Below are positions 40,482-49,587 of a stretch of 64,000 bases of DNA, one piece after another. Source of the DNA: Curvibacter sp. PD_MW3 (GTDB taxonomy: Bacteria; Pseudomonadota; Gammaproteobacteria; Burkholderiales; Burkholderiaceae_C). Numbering within the stretch: position 1 is the stretch's first letter; each line of letters starts with the position of its first letter. The DNA is taken from the NCBI GenBank assembly GCA_002633085.1, contig NSIV01000001.1:868001-932000 (forward strand), in the 5' to 3' direction. The position numbers and the translations under genes are program-made. Below the pieces are notes generated by a model that searched no databases, was not told the DNA's origin, and saw only the letters and a list, made by a program, of their open reading frames with translations.

Positions 40482-41570
40482 CTACCTTTGCACCGCCGCC
40501 GGCTGGGGAGCTGGCGCCACGGGTGCGGCGGCAACCGGCGCCGGTGCAGGTCGTGCCACCGGCTGTTGTGCCGGCGCAGGCGTCGGCGTCACGGCTGCAG
40601 GCTGCGCAGCCGCCCCCGCCCCCGCCGCCACGCCAGCCGGCGCCATGGCCACCTGCTGAACCGGCAGGTTGCGACCGGCCGTCAGGAATTTCTGCGGGTC
40701 CTGCGGCACACCACGCACCAGCACCTCGAAATGCAGATGTGGCCCGGTCGAACGGCCGGTATTGCCGACATCGGCAATCCGCTGCCCGCGCTTGATGAGA
40801 TCGCCCTTCTTGACATAAGCCCGGGAGGTATGGGCATAACGGGTCATCAGGTCCTTGCCATGATCGACTTCGATCATGTTGCCGTATTCAGGGTGAAACT
40901 CCTGAGTCACCACCACGCCGCCAGCGGCCGCCAGGATGGGCGTGCCTGTATTGGCCTGAAAGTCCAGGCCGGTATGCAACGCAGAACGTCCTGTGAAAGG
41001 ATCAATGCGCCAGCCGAAACTGGAGCCGAGGTTGCCGACCACCGGCTGCTGGGTGGGCACCATCATGGTCCGGACTTTTTGCTCGAACAGGCGCGACTCC
41101 ATGACCGCCATCAGATCCGAACGCTGATCCGTCAGCCGGTCCAGATCAGCCAGCGTCGCGTTCAGCTCTTCCATGGTGAGCGGACGGCCCGACACCAACG
41201 CACCGCCTTGGCCCGGCTTGATCTTGATGTCATTCGGATTGATACCCGCCAGGCCCGAGACGCGCTCGCCCAGCGATTCGAGCTGCATCATCTTGGCCTG
41301 CATTTCGCCCAACCGCTTGGCCATCACATCCAGGTTTTCGCGCATGAATCGGTCGCGCTGCGCAAATTCGTCCTTGATCACCAGCCGGACGAGCGTCCCG
41401 ACCACCGGCCAGCCTTCGCGCGCGCCCTTGAGAAAAACCCAGTGGTACAGGCCGGCGGCGACCAGCATCAAGGTGAACGACAGGGCTAGAACGGCCACCA
41501 GCAGCTTGGTTCCGCTCAGATAGATGGCTCGGCTCTTTGCCAGCCAAGCATCCGTGATAATCAAATGCAT
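40482..41570 (-). CDS. M23 family metallopeptidase (LytM domain, membrane anchored)
   Basis: 362-residue envelope protein: one membrane segment (about 22-44), a coiled region (about 68-105) and a LytM domain (about 175-290). Zinc motifs are intact: HTGLDF near 197 and HLHFEV near 277, so it should be an active endopeptidase rather than a degenerate EnvC-type activator. The last 50 residues are Ala/Pro/Val low complexity. Divergent from dciA by 25 bases and upstream of secA. Confidence 0.9.
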   Translation of the reverse strand: MHLIITDAWLAKSRAIYLSGTKLLVAVLALSFTLMLVAAGLYHWVFLKGAREGWPVVGTLVRLVIKDEFAQRDRFMRENLDVMAKRLGEMQAKMMQLESLGERVSGLAGINPNDIKIKPGQGGALVSGRPLTMEELNATLADLDRLTDQRSDLMAVMESRLFEQKVRTMMVPTQQPVVGNLGSSFGWRIDPFTGRSALHTGLDFQANTGTPILAAAGGVVVTQEFHPEYGNMIEVDHGKDLMTRYAHTSRAYVKKGDLIKRGQRIADVGNTGRSTGPHLHFEVLVRGVPQDPQKFLTAGRNLPVQQVAMAPAGVAAGAGAAAQPAAVTPTPAPAQQPVARPAPAPVAAAPVAPAPQPAAVQR

Positions 41571-41595
41571 TCGTCTCTCCGCTCAACCCAACGCC

Positions 41596-41907
41596 ATGAA
41601 CCGACGCCACCATCCTGTGACCCTGCTGCAGGCCACACAGGATTCTCCCACCTTGGCCAGACTGACCGAGTTGACCCGGGATTCGTCGGCACGGCTCAAG
41701 GCCATCGAACCATTGATCCCCGGCCCTTTGCGATCAGCCATCCAGGCAGGCCCCATCGACGGCTCGGTCTGGTGCCTGCTCGTCAGCAACAACGCGGTTG
41801 CCGCCAAACTCCGGCAGTTCCTGCCCGCACTGGAAGCCCAGTTGCGTACCAAGGGTTGGGAGATTACCTCAATTCGGCTCAAGGTCCAAATTTCCCGCGA
41901 TCGCTGA
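41596..41907 (+). CDS. dciA: DUF721 / DciA-like protein
   Basis: 103-residue DUF721 protein. In many bacteria DciA recruits the replicative helicase DnaB to the origin. The domain covers most of the chain (LKAIEPLIPGPLRSAIQAG, then WCLLVSNNAVAAKLRQFLPA). ATG 41596 opens MNRRHHPVTLLQATQ; upstream in-frame codons belong to the divergent M23 gene region. A position next to secA and a M23 gene is usual for betaproteobacteria. Function inferred from family. Confidence 0.78.
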   Translation: MNRRHHPVTLLQATQDSPTLARLTELTRDSSARLKAIEPLIPGPLRSAIQAGPIDGSVWCLLVSNNAVAAKLRQFLPALEAQLRTKGWEITSIRLKVQISRDR

Positions 41908-41941
41908 GTGCGGGCGAGTCAGGGTGCGTGCACAGAAAAGA

Positions 41942-42017
41942 TGGTGCCGATTGTCGGATTCGAACTGACGACCTACCGCTTACAAGGCGGGTGCTCTACC
42001 AACTGAGCTAAATCGGC
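41942..42017 (-). tRNA. tRNA-Thr (anticodon TGT)
   Basis: 76 bases with encoded CCA. Acceptor GCCGATT / AATCGGC, D-arm GCTC-AGTTGGTA-GAGC, anticodon loop CTTGTAA (TGT, decodes ACA), T-loop TTCGAAT. The T-stem has an A-C mismatch also present in E. coli tRNA-Thr(TGT); the first anticodon-stem pair is C-T. Confidence 0.93.
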
Positions 42018-42026
42018 ACGGGTTTT

Positions 42027-42032
42027 ATTCTA
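42027..42032 (-). promoter_or_regulatory. Candidate -10 box of tRNA-Thr
   Basis: Minus strand TAGAAT, 9 bases before the mature tRNA 5' end. No clear -35. Confidence 0.35.
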
Positions 42033-42065
42033 CCGTGGTCTCGTGGCGTGATGACGCAACAAACG

Positions 42066-42563
42066 CTACTTGACCCGCTTGAGTGCCGGTCGATTGCCGC
42101 CCGGCGGCCGGGGGGGCTCGGGCTCATCGCTGCTGCGCGCGGAGTCGACCCGGGTCAACTGGACCGTCTTCACCTCAGGTTCACGCTCGGTTGGCAATTC
42201 TGGCGCCACCTCGCTGGCCTGCGCCGCAGGGGTACCGGCCTCTTCCAGCGGGAACGCCATGCCTTGTCCATTCTCACGGGCATAAATGGCGATGACCCGG
42301 CTGACCGGCACCATGATGTCACGCGCCGTGCCTGCGAATCGGGCCTTGAACTCGATGAACTCATTGCCCAGCTTGAGCGAGCTGGTCGCATCCATGCTGA
42401 CATTGAGCACAATCTCGCCGTTCTTCACATACTCACGCGGCACCTGCACGGTCTCGTCGACCCGCACCGCCACATACGGCGTGAAGCCGTTGTCGGTGCA
42501 CCATTCGTAGAGGGCACGGATCAGGTAAGGACGGGTCGACGTTGCGCTCGGAGCATTCATCAT
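42066..42563 (-). CDS. sspB: SspB, ClpXP protease specificity factor
   Basis: 165-residue adaptor that delivers ssrA-tagged proteins to ClpXP. N-terminal substrate-binding domain (about 10-115: RPYLIRALYEWCTDNGFTPY, then GEIVLNVSMDAT), flexible acidic linker, and the C-terminal ClpX-binding tail RPALKRVK, close to RPALRVVK of E. coli. A second ATG follows directly (42560). Downstream of sspA by 19 bases, the usual sspA-sspB operon. Confidence 0.95.
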   Translation of the reverse strand: MMNAPSATSTRPYLIRALYEWCTDNGFTPYVAVRVDETVQVPREYVKNGEIVLNVSMDATSSLKLGNEFIEFKARFAGTARDIMVPVSRVIAIYARENGQGMAFPLEEAGTPAAQASEVAPELPTEREPEVKTVQLTRVDSARSSDEPEPPRPPGGNRPALKRVK

Positions 42564-42582
42564 GGAACAGCGACCAGGTGTC

Positions 42583-43194
42583 TTACTTGCGCATCACTTT
42601 TTCAGACGGCGTCAGCGCTTCAATATAGGCCGGACGCGAGAAGATGCGCTCGGCGTACTTCAGCAGCGGCGCGGCATTCTTGCTCAGCTCGATGCCGTAG
42701 TAGTCGAGACGCCACAGCAGCGGCGCGATCGCCACGTCGAGCATGGAGAAGTTCTCGCCCAGCATGTACTTGTTCTTCAGGAACACCGGGGCCAGCTGCG
42801 TCAGACGGTCACGGATGTGGGAACGCGCTTTTTCCAAGGCCTTTTCATTGCCTTTGGAAGCACGGGACTCCAGTGTCGAGACGTGGACGAACAGCTCCTT
42901 CTCGAAATTGAGCAGGAACAGACGCACACGTGCGCGGTCCACCGGGTCACCGGGCATCAGCTGCGGATGCGGGAAGCGCTCATCGATGTACTCGTTGATG
43001 ATGTTCGACTCGTACAGAATCAGGTCACGCTCCACCAGAATCGGCACCTGGCCGTAGGGGTTCATGACGTTGATGTCTTCCGGCTTGTTGTAGAGGTCCA
43101 CATCGCGGATCTCGAAATCCATCCCTTTTTCGAACAGGACAAAACGGCAGCGATGGGAAAAGGGGCAGGTCGTTCCCGAATACAGCACCATCAT
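42583..43194 (-). CDS. sspA: SspA, stringent starvation protein A (GST fold)
   Basis: 203-residue RNA-polymerase-associated protein with a thioredoxin-like N-terminal domain (LYSGTTCPFSHRCRFVLFEK) and GST C-terminal helices (DVAIAPLLWRLDYYGIEL). It follows the petABC genes as in most proteobacteria. Confidence 0.95.
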   Translation of the reverse strand: MMVLYSGTTCPFSHRCRFVLFEKGMDFEIRDVDLYNKPEDINVMNPYGQVPILVERDLILYESNIINEYIDERFPHPQLMPGDPVDRARVRLFLLNFEKELFVHVSTLESRASKGNEKALEKARSHIRDRLTQLAPVFLKNKYMLGENFSMLDVAIAPLLWRLDYYGIELSKNAAPLLKYAERIFSRPAYIEALTPSEKVMRK

Positions 43195-43260
43195 GGTGGA
43201 GACTCCTAAAAATCAAAAAGAGTGGGATGCATTTTTGCAAACCCACTCCGCAAAACGCAA

Positions 43261-43281
43261 GCCACATCCGGGGGATGTGGC
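43261..43281 (-). terminator. Hairpin between petC and sspA
   Basis: Perfect 9-base stem GCCACATCC / GGATGTGGC with a 3-base loop, 20 bases after the petC stop, followed by TTGCGTTTTG. A second inverted repeat AGTGGG/CCCACT lies at 43221-43247. Probably a weak terminator that sets sspA expression apart from the bc1 genes. Confidence 0.6.
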
Positions 43282-43300
43282 CCGTTGAGGCTGTTAGACG

Positions 43301-44059
43301 TTACTTGACGTCTTTCCAGTACGCGGCATTGAGGCGCCAGGTGATCACGGTAAACATCAACAGGAACAGCAATACCCAGACGCCTACGCGAACACGGGTG
43401 TTCTGGGCCGGCTCACCCATCCATTGCAGGAAGTTCACCAGATCGCCAATGGCCTGATCATACTGGAGCGGCGTCATGGTGCCCGGCGTGAGCTGTTCCC
43501 AGCCCTTGAAGACATGCACCTCATGGCCGTGTTCTTCCTTGGTCTCGTAGACCGGGCGACGCTTGCCCTGCAGCTCCCACAGCGCATGCGGCATGCCAAC
43601 GCTCGGGAAAACCAGATTATTCCAGCCAGTGGCCTTGGCCTCATCCACGTAGAAAGTACGCAGGAAGGTGTAGAGGTAGTCGGCACCGGTGCCGCCATGG
43701 CCGGCACGCGAACGTGCAATCAGGGTCAGGTCGGGCGGATTGGCGCCGAACCACTCCTTGGCCTGCTTCGGATCAATGGCCGACTTCATGGTCTCGCCGA
43801 CCTTGTCGGTCGCGAACAGCAGGTTGTCCTTGATCTGTTCATTGGTGAAACCAAGGTCCTGCAGGCGGTTGTAGCGCATGAAAGCGGCCGAATGGCAGCT
43901 CAGGCAGTAGTTGACGAACAGCTTGGCACCGTTCTGCAGCGAGGCCACGTCGCTGGTGTTGACAGGCGCCTTGTCCCAGGAAATGCCACCGCCAGTGGCC
44001 GCATGGGCACCGCTGAGCAGACCAAATGCCGTGATCAGGCTGAGAATGAGTTTCTTCAT
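43301..44059 (-). CDS. petC: Cytochrome c1 of the bc1 complex
   Basis: 252-residue membrane-anchored cytochrome. Signal peptide to residue 20, haem-binding CLSCH at 52-56, axial methionine region NLVFPSVGMPHALWE, C-terminal anchor about 225-243. Third gene of petABC, 17 bases after petB. Confidence 0.95.
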   Translation of the reverse strand: MKKLILSLITAFGLLSGAHAATGGGISWDKAPVNTSDVASLQNGAKLFVNYCLSCHSAAFMRYNRLQDLGFTNEQIKDNLLFATDKVGETMKSAIDPKQAKEWFGANPPDLTLIARSRAGHGGTGADYLYTFLRTFYVDEAKATGWNNLVFPSVGMPHALWELQGKRRPVYETKEEHGHEVHVFKGWEQLTPGTMTPLQYDQAIGDLVNFLQWMGEPAQNTRVRVGVWVLLFLLMFTVITWRLNAAYWKDVK

Positions 44060-44076
44060 TTTTTGTTATCTCCAGC

Positions 44077-45489
44077 TCAGTGGGCAGCAAAGGTAACGCG
44101 GTCAGGCACAGGCTTGGTCTGACCAATACGACTCCACCACGGCATCAACAGGAAGAAGCCAAAGTAGAACAGCGTGCCGACTTGGGACACCCGCTCGCCA
44201 ATCGGCGACGGCGGTTGCACGCCCAGGTAAGCCAGCACGACGAAGTTGATCACGAAGATGCCGTACAGGTACTTGTGCCAGTCCGGACGGTAGCGGATCG
44301 ACTTGACCGCGCTGTTATCCAGCCAGGGCAGGAAGAACAGGATGACAACGGCACCGCCCATCACCACCACGCCCCAGAACTTGGCATCGATCGCCAGCAT
44401 CAGGGCTGCCACCACCACGGCACCGCCCAGCACCACCGCCTTGAACAGCGCGGGCAGCTTGAGCTTGGTCGCGGCCAGCACGCCAGCGAGCAGCACGCAG
44501 GCAATCAGCGCATACATCATCTCGCTGGTGATGGCACGCAGCATGGAATAGAACGGCGTGAAGTACCAGACCGGGGCAATGTGCGCAGGCGTCTGCAGCG
44601 GATCAGCCGGAATGAAGTTGTTGTATTCGAGGAAGTAACCACCGAACTCGGGTGCGAAGAAGATGATGGCGGTAAACACCATCAGGAACACGCTGACACC
44701 GAAGATGTCATGCACCGTGTAGTAGGGGTGGAACGGCACGCCGTCGAGCGGGTGACCTTGGGCATCCTTCGGAGCGTTCGGGCCCTTGATTTCAATGCCG
44801 TCCGGGTTGTTGGAGCCGACATCATGCAGCGCCAGCAAGTGCGCCACGACCAGACCCAGCAGCACCAGCGGCACGGCAATCACGTGGAAGCTGAAGAAGC
44901 GGTTCAGGGTCGCGTCGCCCACCACATAGTCACCACGGATCAGCAGCGCCAGATCGGGACCGACGAAGGGAATGGCGGCAAACAGGTTCACGATCACCTG
45001 GGCGCCCCAGTAGCTCATCTGGCCCCAGGGCAGCAGGTAGCCCATGAAGGCCTCGGCCATCAGGCACAGGAAGATGGCACAGCCGAAGATCCAGACCAGC
45101 TCACGCGGCTTGCGGTAGCTGCCGTAGATCAGGCCACGGAACATGTGCAGATAGACCACCACAAAGAAGGCGGAAGCACCGGTGGAGTGCATGTAGCGGA
45201 TCAGCCAGCCCCAGGGCACATCGCGCATGATGTACTCAACCGAGCCGAAGGCCAGGGCGGCATCCGGCTTGTAGTGCATGACCAGGAAAATGCCGGTCAC
45301 GATCTGGATCACCAGCACCAGCATGGCCAGCGAGCCGAAGATGTACCAGAAGTTGAAGTTCTTCGGTGCGTAGTACTCCGCCATGTGAACCCGGTAAGCC
45401 GAGAACATCGTCGGGAACCGGTTCTCGAACCAGTTCGTGAGCTTGGCGCCTGCGGAGGCGTTGGGCGAGATTTCCTTGAATTCAGCCAT
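44077..45489 (-). CDS. petB: Cytochrome b of the bc1 complex
   Basis: 470-residue quinol-oxidising subunit with about eight membrane helices; four haem histidines lie in helices B and D (YMHSTGASAFFVVVYLHMFR; FFSFHVIAVPLVLLGLVVAH), and the PEWY-equivalent is APVWYFTPFYSMLRA. ATG 45489 has GGAAG 8 bases before. 11 bases after petA. Confidence 0.96.
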   Translation of the reverse strand: MAEFKEISPNASAGAKLTNWFENRFPTMFSAYRVHMAEYYAPKNFNFWYIFGSLAMLVLVIQIVTGIFLVMHYKPDAALAFGSVEYIMRDVPWGWLIRYMHSTGASAFFVVVYLHMFRGLIYGSYRKPRELVWIFGCAIFLCLMAEAFMGYLLPWGQMSYWGAQVIVNLFAAIPFVGPDLALLIRGDYVVGDATLNRFFSFHVIAVPLVLLGLVVAHLLALHDVGSNNPDGIEIKGPNAPKDAQGHPLDGVPFHPYYTVHDIFGVSVFLMVFTAIIFFAPEFGGYFLEYNNFIPADPLQTPAHIAPVWYFTPFYSMLRAITSEMMYALIACVLLAGVLAATKLKLPALFKAVVLGGAVVVAALMLAIDAKFWGVVVMGGAVVILFFLPWLDNSAVKSIRYRPDWHKYLYGIFVINFVVLAYLGVQPPSPIGERVSQVGTLFYFGFFLLMPWWSRIGQTKPVPDRVTFAAH

Positions 45490-45500
45490 GTTCGTCTTCC

Positions 45501-46115
45501 TCAAGCCTTCTTGTCTTCACCGATCAGCAGCTTGCTGTCGGACAGGTACATGTGCGGCGGCACTTCGAGGTTGTCCGGTGCCGGCTTGTTCTTGAACACG
45601 CGGCCCGCCATGTCGAAGGTGGAACCGTGGCAGGGGCAGAGGAAGCCGCCTTGCCAGTCGTCCGGCAGCGAGGGTTGGGCGCCGGTCTGGAACTTTTCGC
45701 TCGGCGAGCAGCCCAGGTGCGAGCAGATGCCAACCGCCACCAGCAACTCCGGCTTGATCGAACGGTATTGGTTGCGCGCGTATTCGGGCGTGAGTTCGGC
45801 GGGCTTGCGCTCGGACTTCGGATCCGCCAGCTGGCCTTCGGTCTTTTTCAGGCTTTCGAGCTGTTCGGGCGTGCGCTTGACGATCCACACCGGCTTGCCG
45901 CGCCACTCCACCGTGACTTTTTCGCCCGGCTTGAGTGCCGAAATGTCCACCTCGACGGCCGCGCCGGCCGCCTTGGCCTTTTCCGACGGCTGAAAGGTGC
46001 TGACGAAAGGAATGGCGGCTGCAACGCCACCCACAGTACCAGCACAACCGGTGGCAATCAGCCATGTCCGTTTGCTGGGGTCCATCTGACTTTTATCGGC
46101 AAGCGTGTCGCTCAT
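45501..46115 (-). CDS. petA: Rieske iron-sulfur protein of the bc1 complex
   Basis: 204-residue protein with an N-terminal membrane anchor (about 16-40, lacking a strict twin-arginine but with SKRTW) and a Rieske domain: CSHLGC (C131, H133, C136) and CPCHGS (C160, C162, H163), giving cluster ligands C131, H133, C160, H163 and a disulfide C136-C162. Lead gene of petABC. Confidence 0.96.
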   Translation of the reverse strand: MSDTLADKSQMDPSKRTWLIATGCAGTVGGVAAAIPFVSTFQPSEKAKAAGAAVEVDISALKPGEKVTVEWRGKPVWIVKRTPEQLESLKKTEGQLADPKSERKPAELTPEYARNQYRSIKPELLVAVGICSHLGCSPSEKFQTGAQPSLPDDWQGGFLCPCHGSTFDMAGRVFKNKPAPDNLEVPPHMYLSDSKLLIGEDKKA

Positions 46116-46174
46116 GGGAATCCTCAATGAAACAACGGGTTTTGTTTATATGACCGTTCTGAGATCAACTGCCA

Positions 46175-46180
46175 ATTGTA
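46175..46180 (-). promoter_or_regulatory. Candidate -10 box of the petABC operon
   Basis: Minus strand TACAAT, 59 bases before petA in the 100-bp gap to pdxA. A TTGGCG lies upstream at a spacing of 13, too short for a standard -35. Tentative. Confidence 0.35.
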
Positions 46181-46215
46181 GCCGAGCCTCCAGCGCCAAT
46201 TTACGTGCCACCGGC

Positions 46216-47259
46216 TCATCCGGCCAGCAGGTGGCGCGCCATGCGGATGGCCTCGATCAGGCTGGCGGCATCGGCCCGGCCCGTGCCGGCAATGTCAAAC
46301 GCCGTGCCGTGATCGGGACTGGTACGCACCAACGGCAGCCCCAGCGTCACATTGACGCCCTTGTCCACCCCCAGGTACTTGACCGGAATCAGACCCTGGT
46401 CGTGGTACATGGCCACCACCACATCGAACTCGCCGGGCCGCCCACCTTGGGCCCGGGCACGCATGAACACCGTATCCGGCGCCAGCGGACCATGCACATC
46501 CAGCCCCTCGGCACGTGCCTGCGCCAGGGCCGGCACGATGATCTCGATCTCCTCGCGGCCAAACAGCCCCCCCTCGCCGGCATGCGGGTTCAGGCCCGCC
46601 ACGCCAATGCGCGGCGCACGCCCCAACACCGGCCGCAGCGCGGCATGCGTGATGCGCAAGGTCTGCAGCACGTTGTCGTGCGTGACCGCGTCAATCGCCT
46701 GGCGCAGAGACACATGGATGCTGACCAGCACCGTGCGCAACTCGTCATTGGCCAACATCATGCGCACCGGCAGCTCGGCCACGGTCTTGCCCTGGTACGC
46801 CGCGGCTTCTGCCTGCAACAGCTCGGTATGGCCCGGGAAAACATCAAAAGGCGCCCCGGCGGCCGACAGCGCCTCCTTGTGCAAGGGCGCCGTCACCAGG
46901 CCGGCAATCTCACCACGCAACGCCGCTTGCGCCGCCCAGACGACGCAACGGCCGGCCAGCCGCCCGGCTTCGGCACTGATGCGCCCAAAGGGCACCGGTG
47001 TCGCCAGCGTCTCGACTTGCAACACCGGCACACAGTTCGGCGGTACCGCCAGCGCCTCGGCGGCACGGTCCAGCAACACCAATGGCTGGGCAAGCTCACC
47101 CTCGCGTCGGACCAGTTGAGTGGCACGACGCAACGTAGCAACATCGCCCACCACAAAGCAGCCGCACGTCACCTCCGGCGCGTCGCGGAAGGCCTTGGCG
47201 ATGATTTCCGGGCCGATGCCGGCGGCATCGCCCATGGTGATGGCTAGGGGCTTGCGCAT
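46216..47259 (-). CDS. pdxA: PdxA, 4-hydroxythreonine-4-phosphate dehydrogenase
   Basis: 347-residue enzyme of pyridoxal phosphate synthesis. Opens MRKPLAITMGDAAGIGPEII; metal and substrate motifs HKEALSAAG and GLNPHAGEGGLFG, then AMYHDQGLIPVKYLG. ATG 47259 is the family start; the longer frame is a shadow of the Nif3 gene, whose stop is 4 bases upstream. Confidence 0.95.
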   Translation of the reverse strand: MRKPLAITMGDAAGIGPEIIAKAFRDAPEVTCGCFVVGDVATLRRATQLVRREGELAQPLVLLDRAAEALAVPPNCVPVLQVETLATPVPFGRISAEAGRLAGRCVVWAAQAALRGEIAGLVTAPLHKEALSAAGAPFDVFPGHTELLQAEAAAYQGKTVAELPVRMMLANDELRTVLVSIHVSLRQAIDAVTHDNVLQTLRITHAALRPVLGRAPRIGVAGLNPHAGEGGLFGREEIEIIVPALAQARAEGLDVHGPLAPDTVFMRARAQGGRPGEFDVVVAMYHDQGLIPVKYLGVDKGVNVTLGLPLVRTSPDHGTAFDIAGTGRADAASLIEAIRMARHLLAG

Positions 47260-47263
47260 GAAA

Positions 47264-48022
47264 TCAGGCGGGGTTGTCGATCTCGATGAACTCGTGCGCC
47301 AGTCCGAGCTGACCCGCCACGTGCGCGGCCACCGCCGGCGCACCATAACGCTCACTCGCATGGTGGCCGCAGGCGATGTATGCGACGCCGCACTCGCGCG
47401 CATAGTGCGCCTGCGGCTCGGAAATCTCGCCGGTGATGAAGGCGTCAGCGCCGGCGGCAATTGCCGCCTCGAAATAGCCCTGTGCCCCACCCGTACACCA
47501 CGCTATATTTTTGATAGCTTTCTGCGCAGTATTGACAAGGGTCACTGGCCGATTTAATGCCCGTTCCACATGCGCAGCCAGATCACCTGCCGTCGCAAAG
47601 TCGCCACCCTGCGCACGCGCGCCCAGAAAGCCCAGGTCCTGCTCGCCAAAGCGTCCCTCCGACCGCAAGCCCAATTGCAAGCCCAATTGGGCGTTGTTGC
47701 CCAAGTCAGGGTGTGCATCAAGCGGCAGATGGTAGGCAAACAGATTGATGTCGTGCGCCAGCAGCAGGGCCAAACGTTGCTTCATCCAACCGGTCACCCG
47801 ACCATCCTGGCCGCGCCAGAAGAGGCCATGGTGCACAAAGATGGCATCGGCCTGCGCTGTGATGGCCGCCTCGATCAGGGCGCGGCTGGCGGTGACCCCG
47901 GAAACGATTTTGCGGATCTCGGAGCGTCCTTCGACTTGCAAGCCGTTGGGGCCGTAATCGCGAAAACGCTCGGGCTGCAGCAAGGCATCGAAGGCCTGGA
48001 GGAGCTGATGGCGGTCTGTCAT
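47264..48022 (-). CDS. Nif3-like dinuclear metal center protein (YbgI type)
   Basis: 252-residue member of the Nif3/GTP cyclohydrolase-I-type family; metal ligands in FVHHGLFWRG, YHLPLDAHPDLGNN and HHASERYG near the end. Function unsettled. Residues of the segment LVNTAQKAIKNIA, just before the conserved WCTGGAQGYFE, are encoded by a copy of the dispersed repeat. Its ATG overlaps the upstream YkgJ-type stop as ATGA. Confidence 0.9.
   Translation of the reverse strand: MTDRHQLLQAFDALLQPERFRDYGPNGLQVEGRSEIRKIVSGVTASRALIEAAITAQADAIFVHHGLFWRGQDGRVTGWMKQRLALLLAHDINLFAYHLPLDAHPDLGNNAQLGLQLGLRSEGRFGEQDLGFLGARAQGGDFATAGDLAAHVERALNRPVTLVNTAQKAIKNIAWCTGGAQGYFEAAIAAGADAFITGEISEPQAHYARECGVAYIACGHHASERYGAPAVAAHVAGQLGLAHEFIEIDNPA
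47502..47550 (+). repeat. Dispersed AT-core repeat, copy 3 (inside the Nif3 gene)
   Basis: 49 bases from GCTATATTTTTGATAGC through TGCGCAGTATTGAC to GGCC. Ungapped alignment with copy 4 (55076-55124) gives 34 identities of 49. Read on the gene strand it encodes LVNTAQKAIKNIA. Confidence 0.72.
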
Positions 48023-48408
48023 GGCGATGATTGTCGGTCAGATTGACGGCTGGCCGGGCTCTGCACCTCCAGCTCGCTGTCGCAGCCCTGGCCGGCGGCA
48101 ATCCAGCGGCGTGCCAGCCGGCTCAGCAGCGGCGCCATGGCCGGTGTCAGCCAGCGCAGGCCCGGCGGCAGCGCCTGGCGCAACACGGCTGTCACATCCA
48201 CCACGGCGCCACAACGGTATTGGTTCGCCGCCGCATCCCAGCGCACGGCGGCACAGGAGCCAACCCGCCGGTGCGACAGCAGCATCCCCAGCGGACAGGG
48301 CTCGCTCAGGCAGCAAACACCACAGCCATTGCAGGGGGTGCCGCTGGCCGGTTTGGGTGCCGCCTGGGGCTGAATATGAATGACGAACGACGGCTTCACA
48401 GCCAGCAC
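48019..48408 (-). CDS. YkgJ-type cysteine cluster protein
   Basis: 129-residue small protein with the cysteine cluster CNGCGVCCLSEPCPLG near 26-41 and further cysteines, as in the zinc/iron-chelating YkgJ-like family (Fe-S flavoprotein-like, role unknown). Start is a GTG at 48408 or a second GTG at 48399; no ATG is available. The -10 of the divergent protease gene lies just beyond. Confidence 0.72.
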   Translation of the reverse strand: MLAVKPSFVIHIQPQAAPKPASGTPCNGCGVCCLSEPCPLGMLLSHRRVGSCAAVRWDAAANQYRCGAVVDVTAVLRQALPPGLRWLTPAMAPLLSRLARRWIAAGQGCDSELEVQSPASRQSDRQSSP

Positions 48409-48410
48409 TC

Positions 48411-48416
48411 TACAAT
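48411..48416 (+). promoter_or_regulatory. -10 box of the protease gene placed for a leaderless transcript
   Basis: TACAAT ends 6 bases before the ATG at 48423, the same spacing as TATAAT before hemA. No ribosome site and no good -35. Confidence 0.4.
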
Positions 48417-48422
48417 TTCCCC

Positions 48423-49565
48423 ATGAAACGATTCTGGTTGCTGTTTTCCCAGGTGGTCACGGTCCTGCTGGCCGTCTACTTCGTGGTGCTGACCCTCAAG
48501 CCGGATTGGCTGGGTAAAGCGGTCTCTCTTTCGGCTGGCGTTGCCCTGCTTGAGGCGCCCGCCAGCCCGCCGGGTGCGGTGCCGGCCGGCAGCTTCCGGG
48601 GTGCGGCGCAAAAGGCCTCGGCCGCGGTGGTGAGTATCAGCACCAGCAAGGCCCCCAAGAACAACCCGAACAGCAACGACCCCTGGTTCCGCTTCTTCTT
48701 TGGCGACCAGGACAACGAGCCGCAGGTCGGCCTGGGCAGCGGTGTCATCGTCAGCCCCAACGGTTATGTGCTGACCAACAACCATGTGATCGATGGTGCC
48801 GACGAGATCGAGGTCATCCTCAACGACAACCGCCAGGCGCGCGCCAAGGTGATCGGCACTGACCCGGACAGCGACCTGGCCGTGCTCAAGATCGAACTCG
48901 AGCGGCTACCCGTGATCGTGCTCGGCAACGCCGACAACATCCAGGTGGGCGACCAGGTGCTGGCCATCGGCAACCCCTTCGGCGTGGGCCAGACCGTGAC
49001 CAGCGGCATCGTCAGCGCCCTGGGACGCAACCAGCTTGGCATCAACACCTTCGAGAACTTCATCCAGACCGATGCCGCCATCAACCCCGGCAACTCCGGC
49101 GGCGCACTGGTCGACACCAACGGCAATCTGTTGGGCATCAACACCGCCATCTACTCGCGTTCCGGCGGCAACATGGGCATCGGTTTCGCCATTCCGGTCT
49201 CGACCGCCAAGCAGGTGCTGGAAAGCATCGTCAAGGAAGGCCAGGTGACGCGCGGCTGGATCGGGGTCGAGCCGAGCGAGCTCTCGCCCGAGCTGGCCGA
49301 GACCTTCGGCATCAAGGCCAGTCAGGGCGTGATCATCACCGGTGTGTTGCAGAACGGCCCGGCAGCGCAGTCCGGCATCCGCCCCGGCGATGTGATCACC
49401 GGCGTAGCCGGCAAGCCGGTGCACAACGTTTCAGAGTTGTTGTCGAGTGTGGCCGCCCTCAAGCCGGGCACGCCTTCGAAATTCAGCTTGCTGCGCCAGA
49501 ACAACCCGGTGGAACTGGATGTGGTTCCGGGGGTGCGGCCGAAACCGCGTCGCGTGCAACAGTAA
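48423..49565 (+). CDS. DegS/DegQ-like serine protease with one PDZ domain
   Basis: 380-residue HtrA-family protease with an uncleaved N-terminal membrane segment (about 5-25), trypsin-like domain with the triad H (NNHVIDGA, near 121), D (SDLAVLKI, near 151) and S (NPGNSGGALV, near 225), and a single PDZ domain (about 275-370). One PDZ and an anchor resemble DegS more than DegP. In periplasmic stress sensing DegS cuts RseA; that role is only possible here. Convergent with tatC, 22 bases apart. Confidence 0.9.
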   Translation: MKRFWLLFSQVVTVLLAVYFVVLTLKPDWLGKAVSLSAGVALLEAPASPPGAVPAGSFRGAAQKASAAVVSISTSKAPKNNPNSNDPWFRFFFGDQDNEPQVGLGSGVIVSPNGYVLTNNHVIDGADEIEVILNDNRQARAKVIGTDPDSDLAVLKIELERLPVIVLGNADNIQVGDQVLAIGNPFGVGQTVTSGIVSALGRNQLGINTFENFIQTDAAINPGNSGGALVDTNGNLLGINTAIYSRSGGNMGIGFAIPVSTAKQVLESIVKEGQVTRGWIGVEPSELSPELAETFGIKASQGVIITGVLQNGPAAQSGIRPGDVITGVAGKPVHNVSELLSSVAALKPGTPSKFSLLRQNNPVELDVVPGVRPKPRRVQQ

Positions 49566-49587
49566 GCAAAAGTCAGCCCGCAGCCGC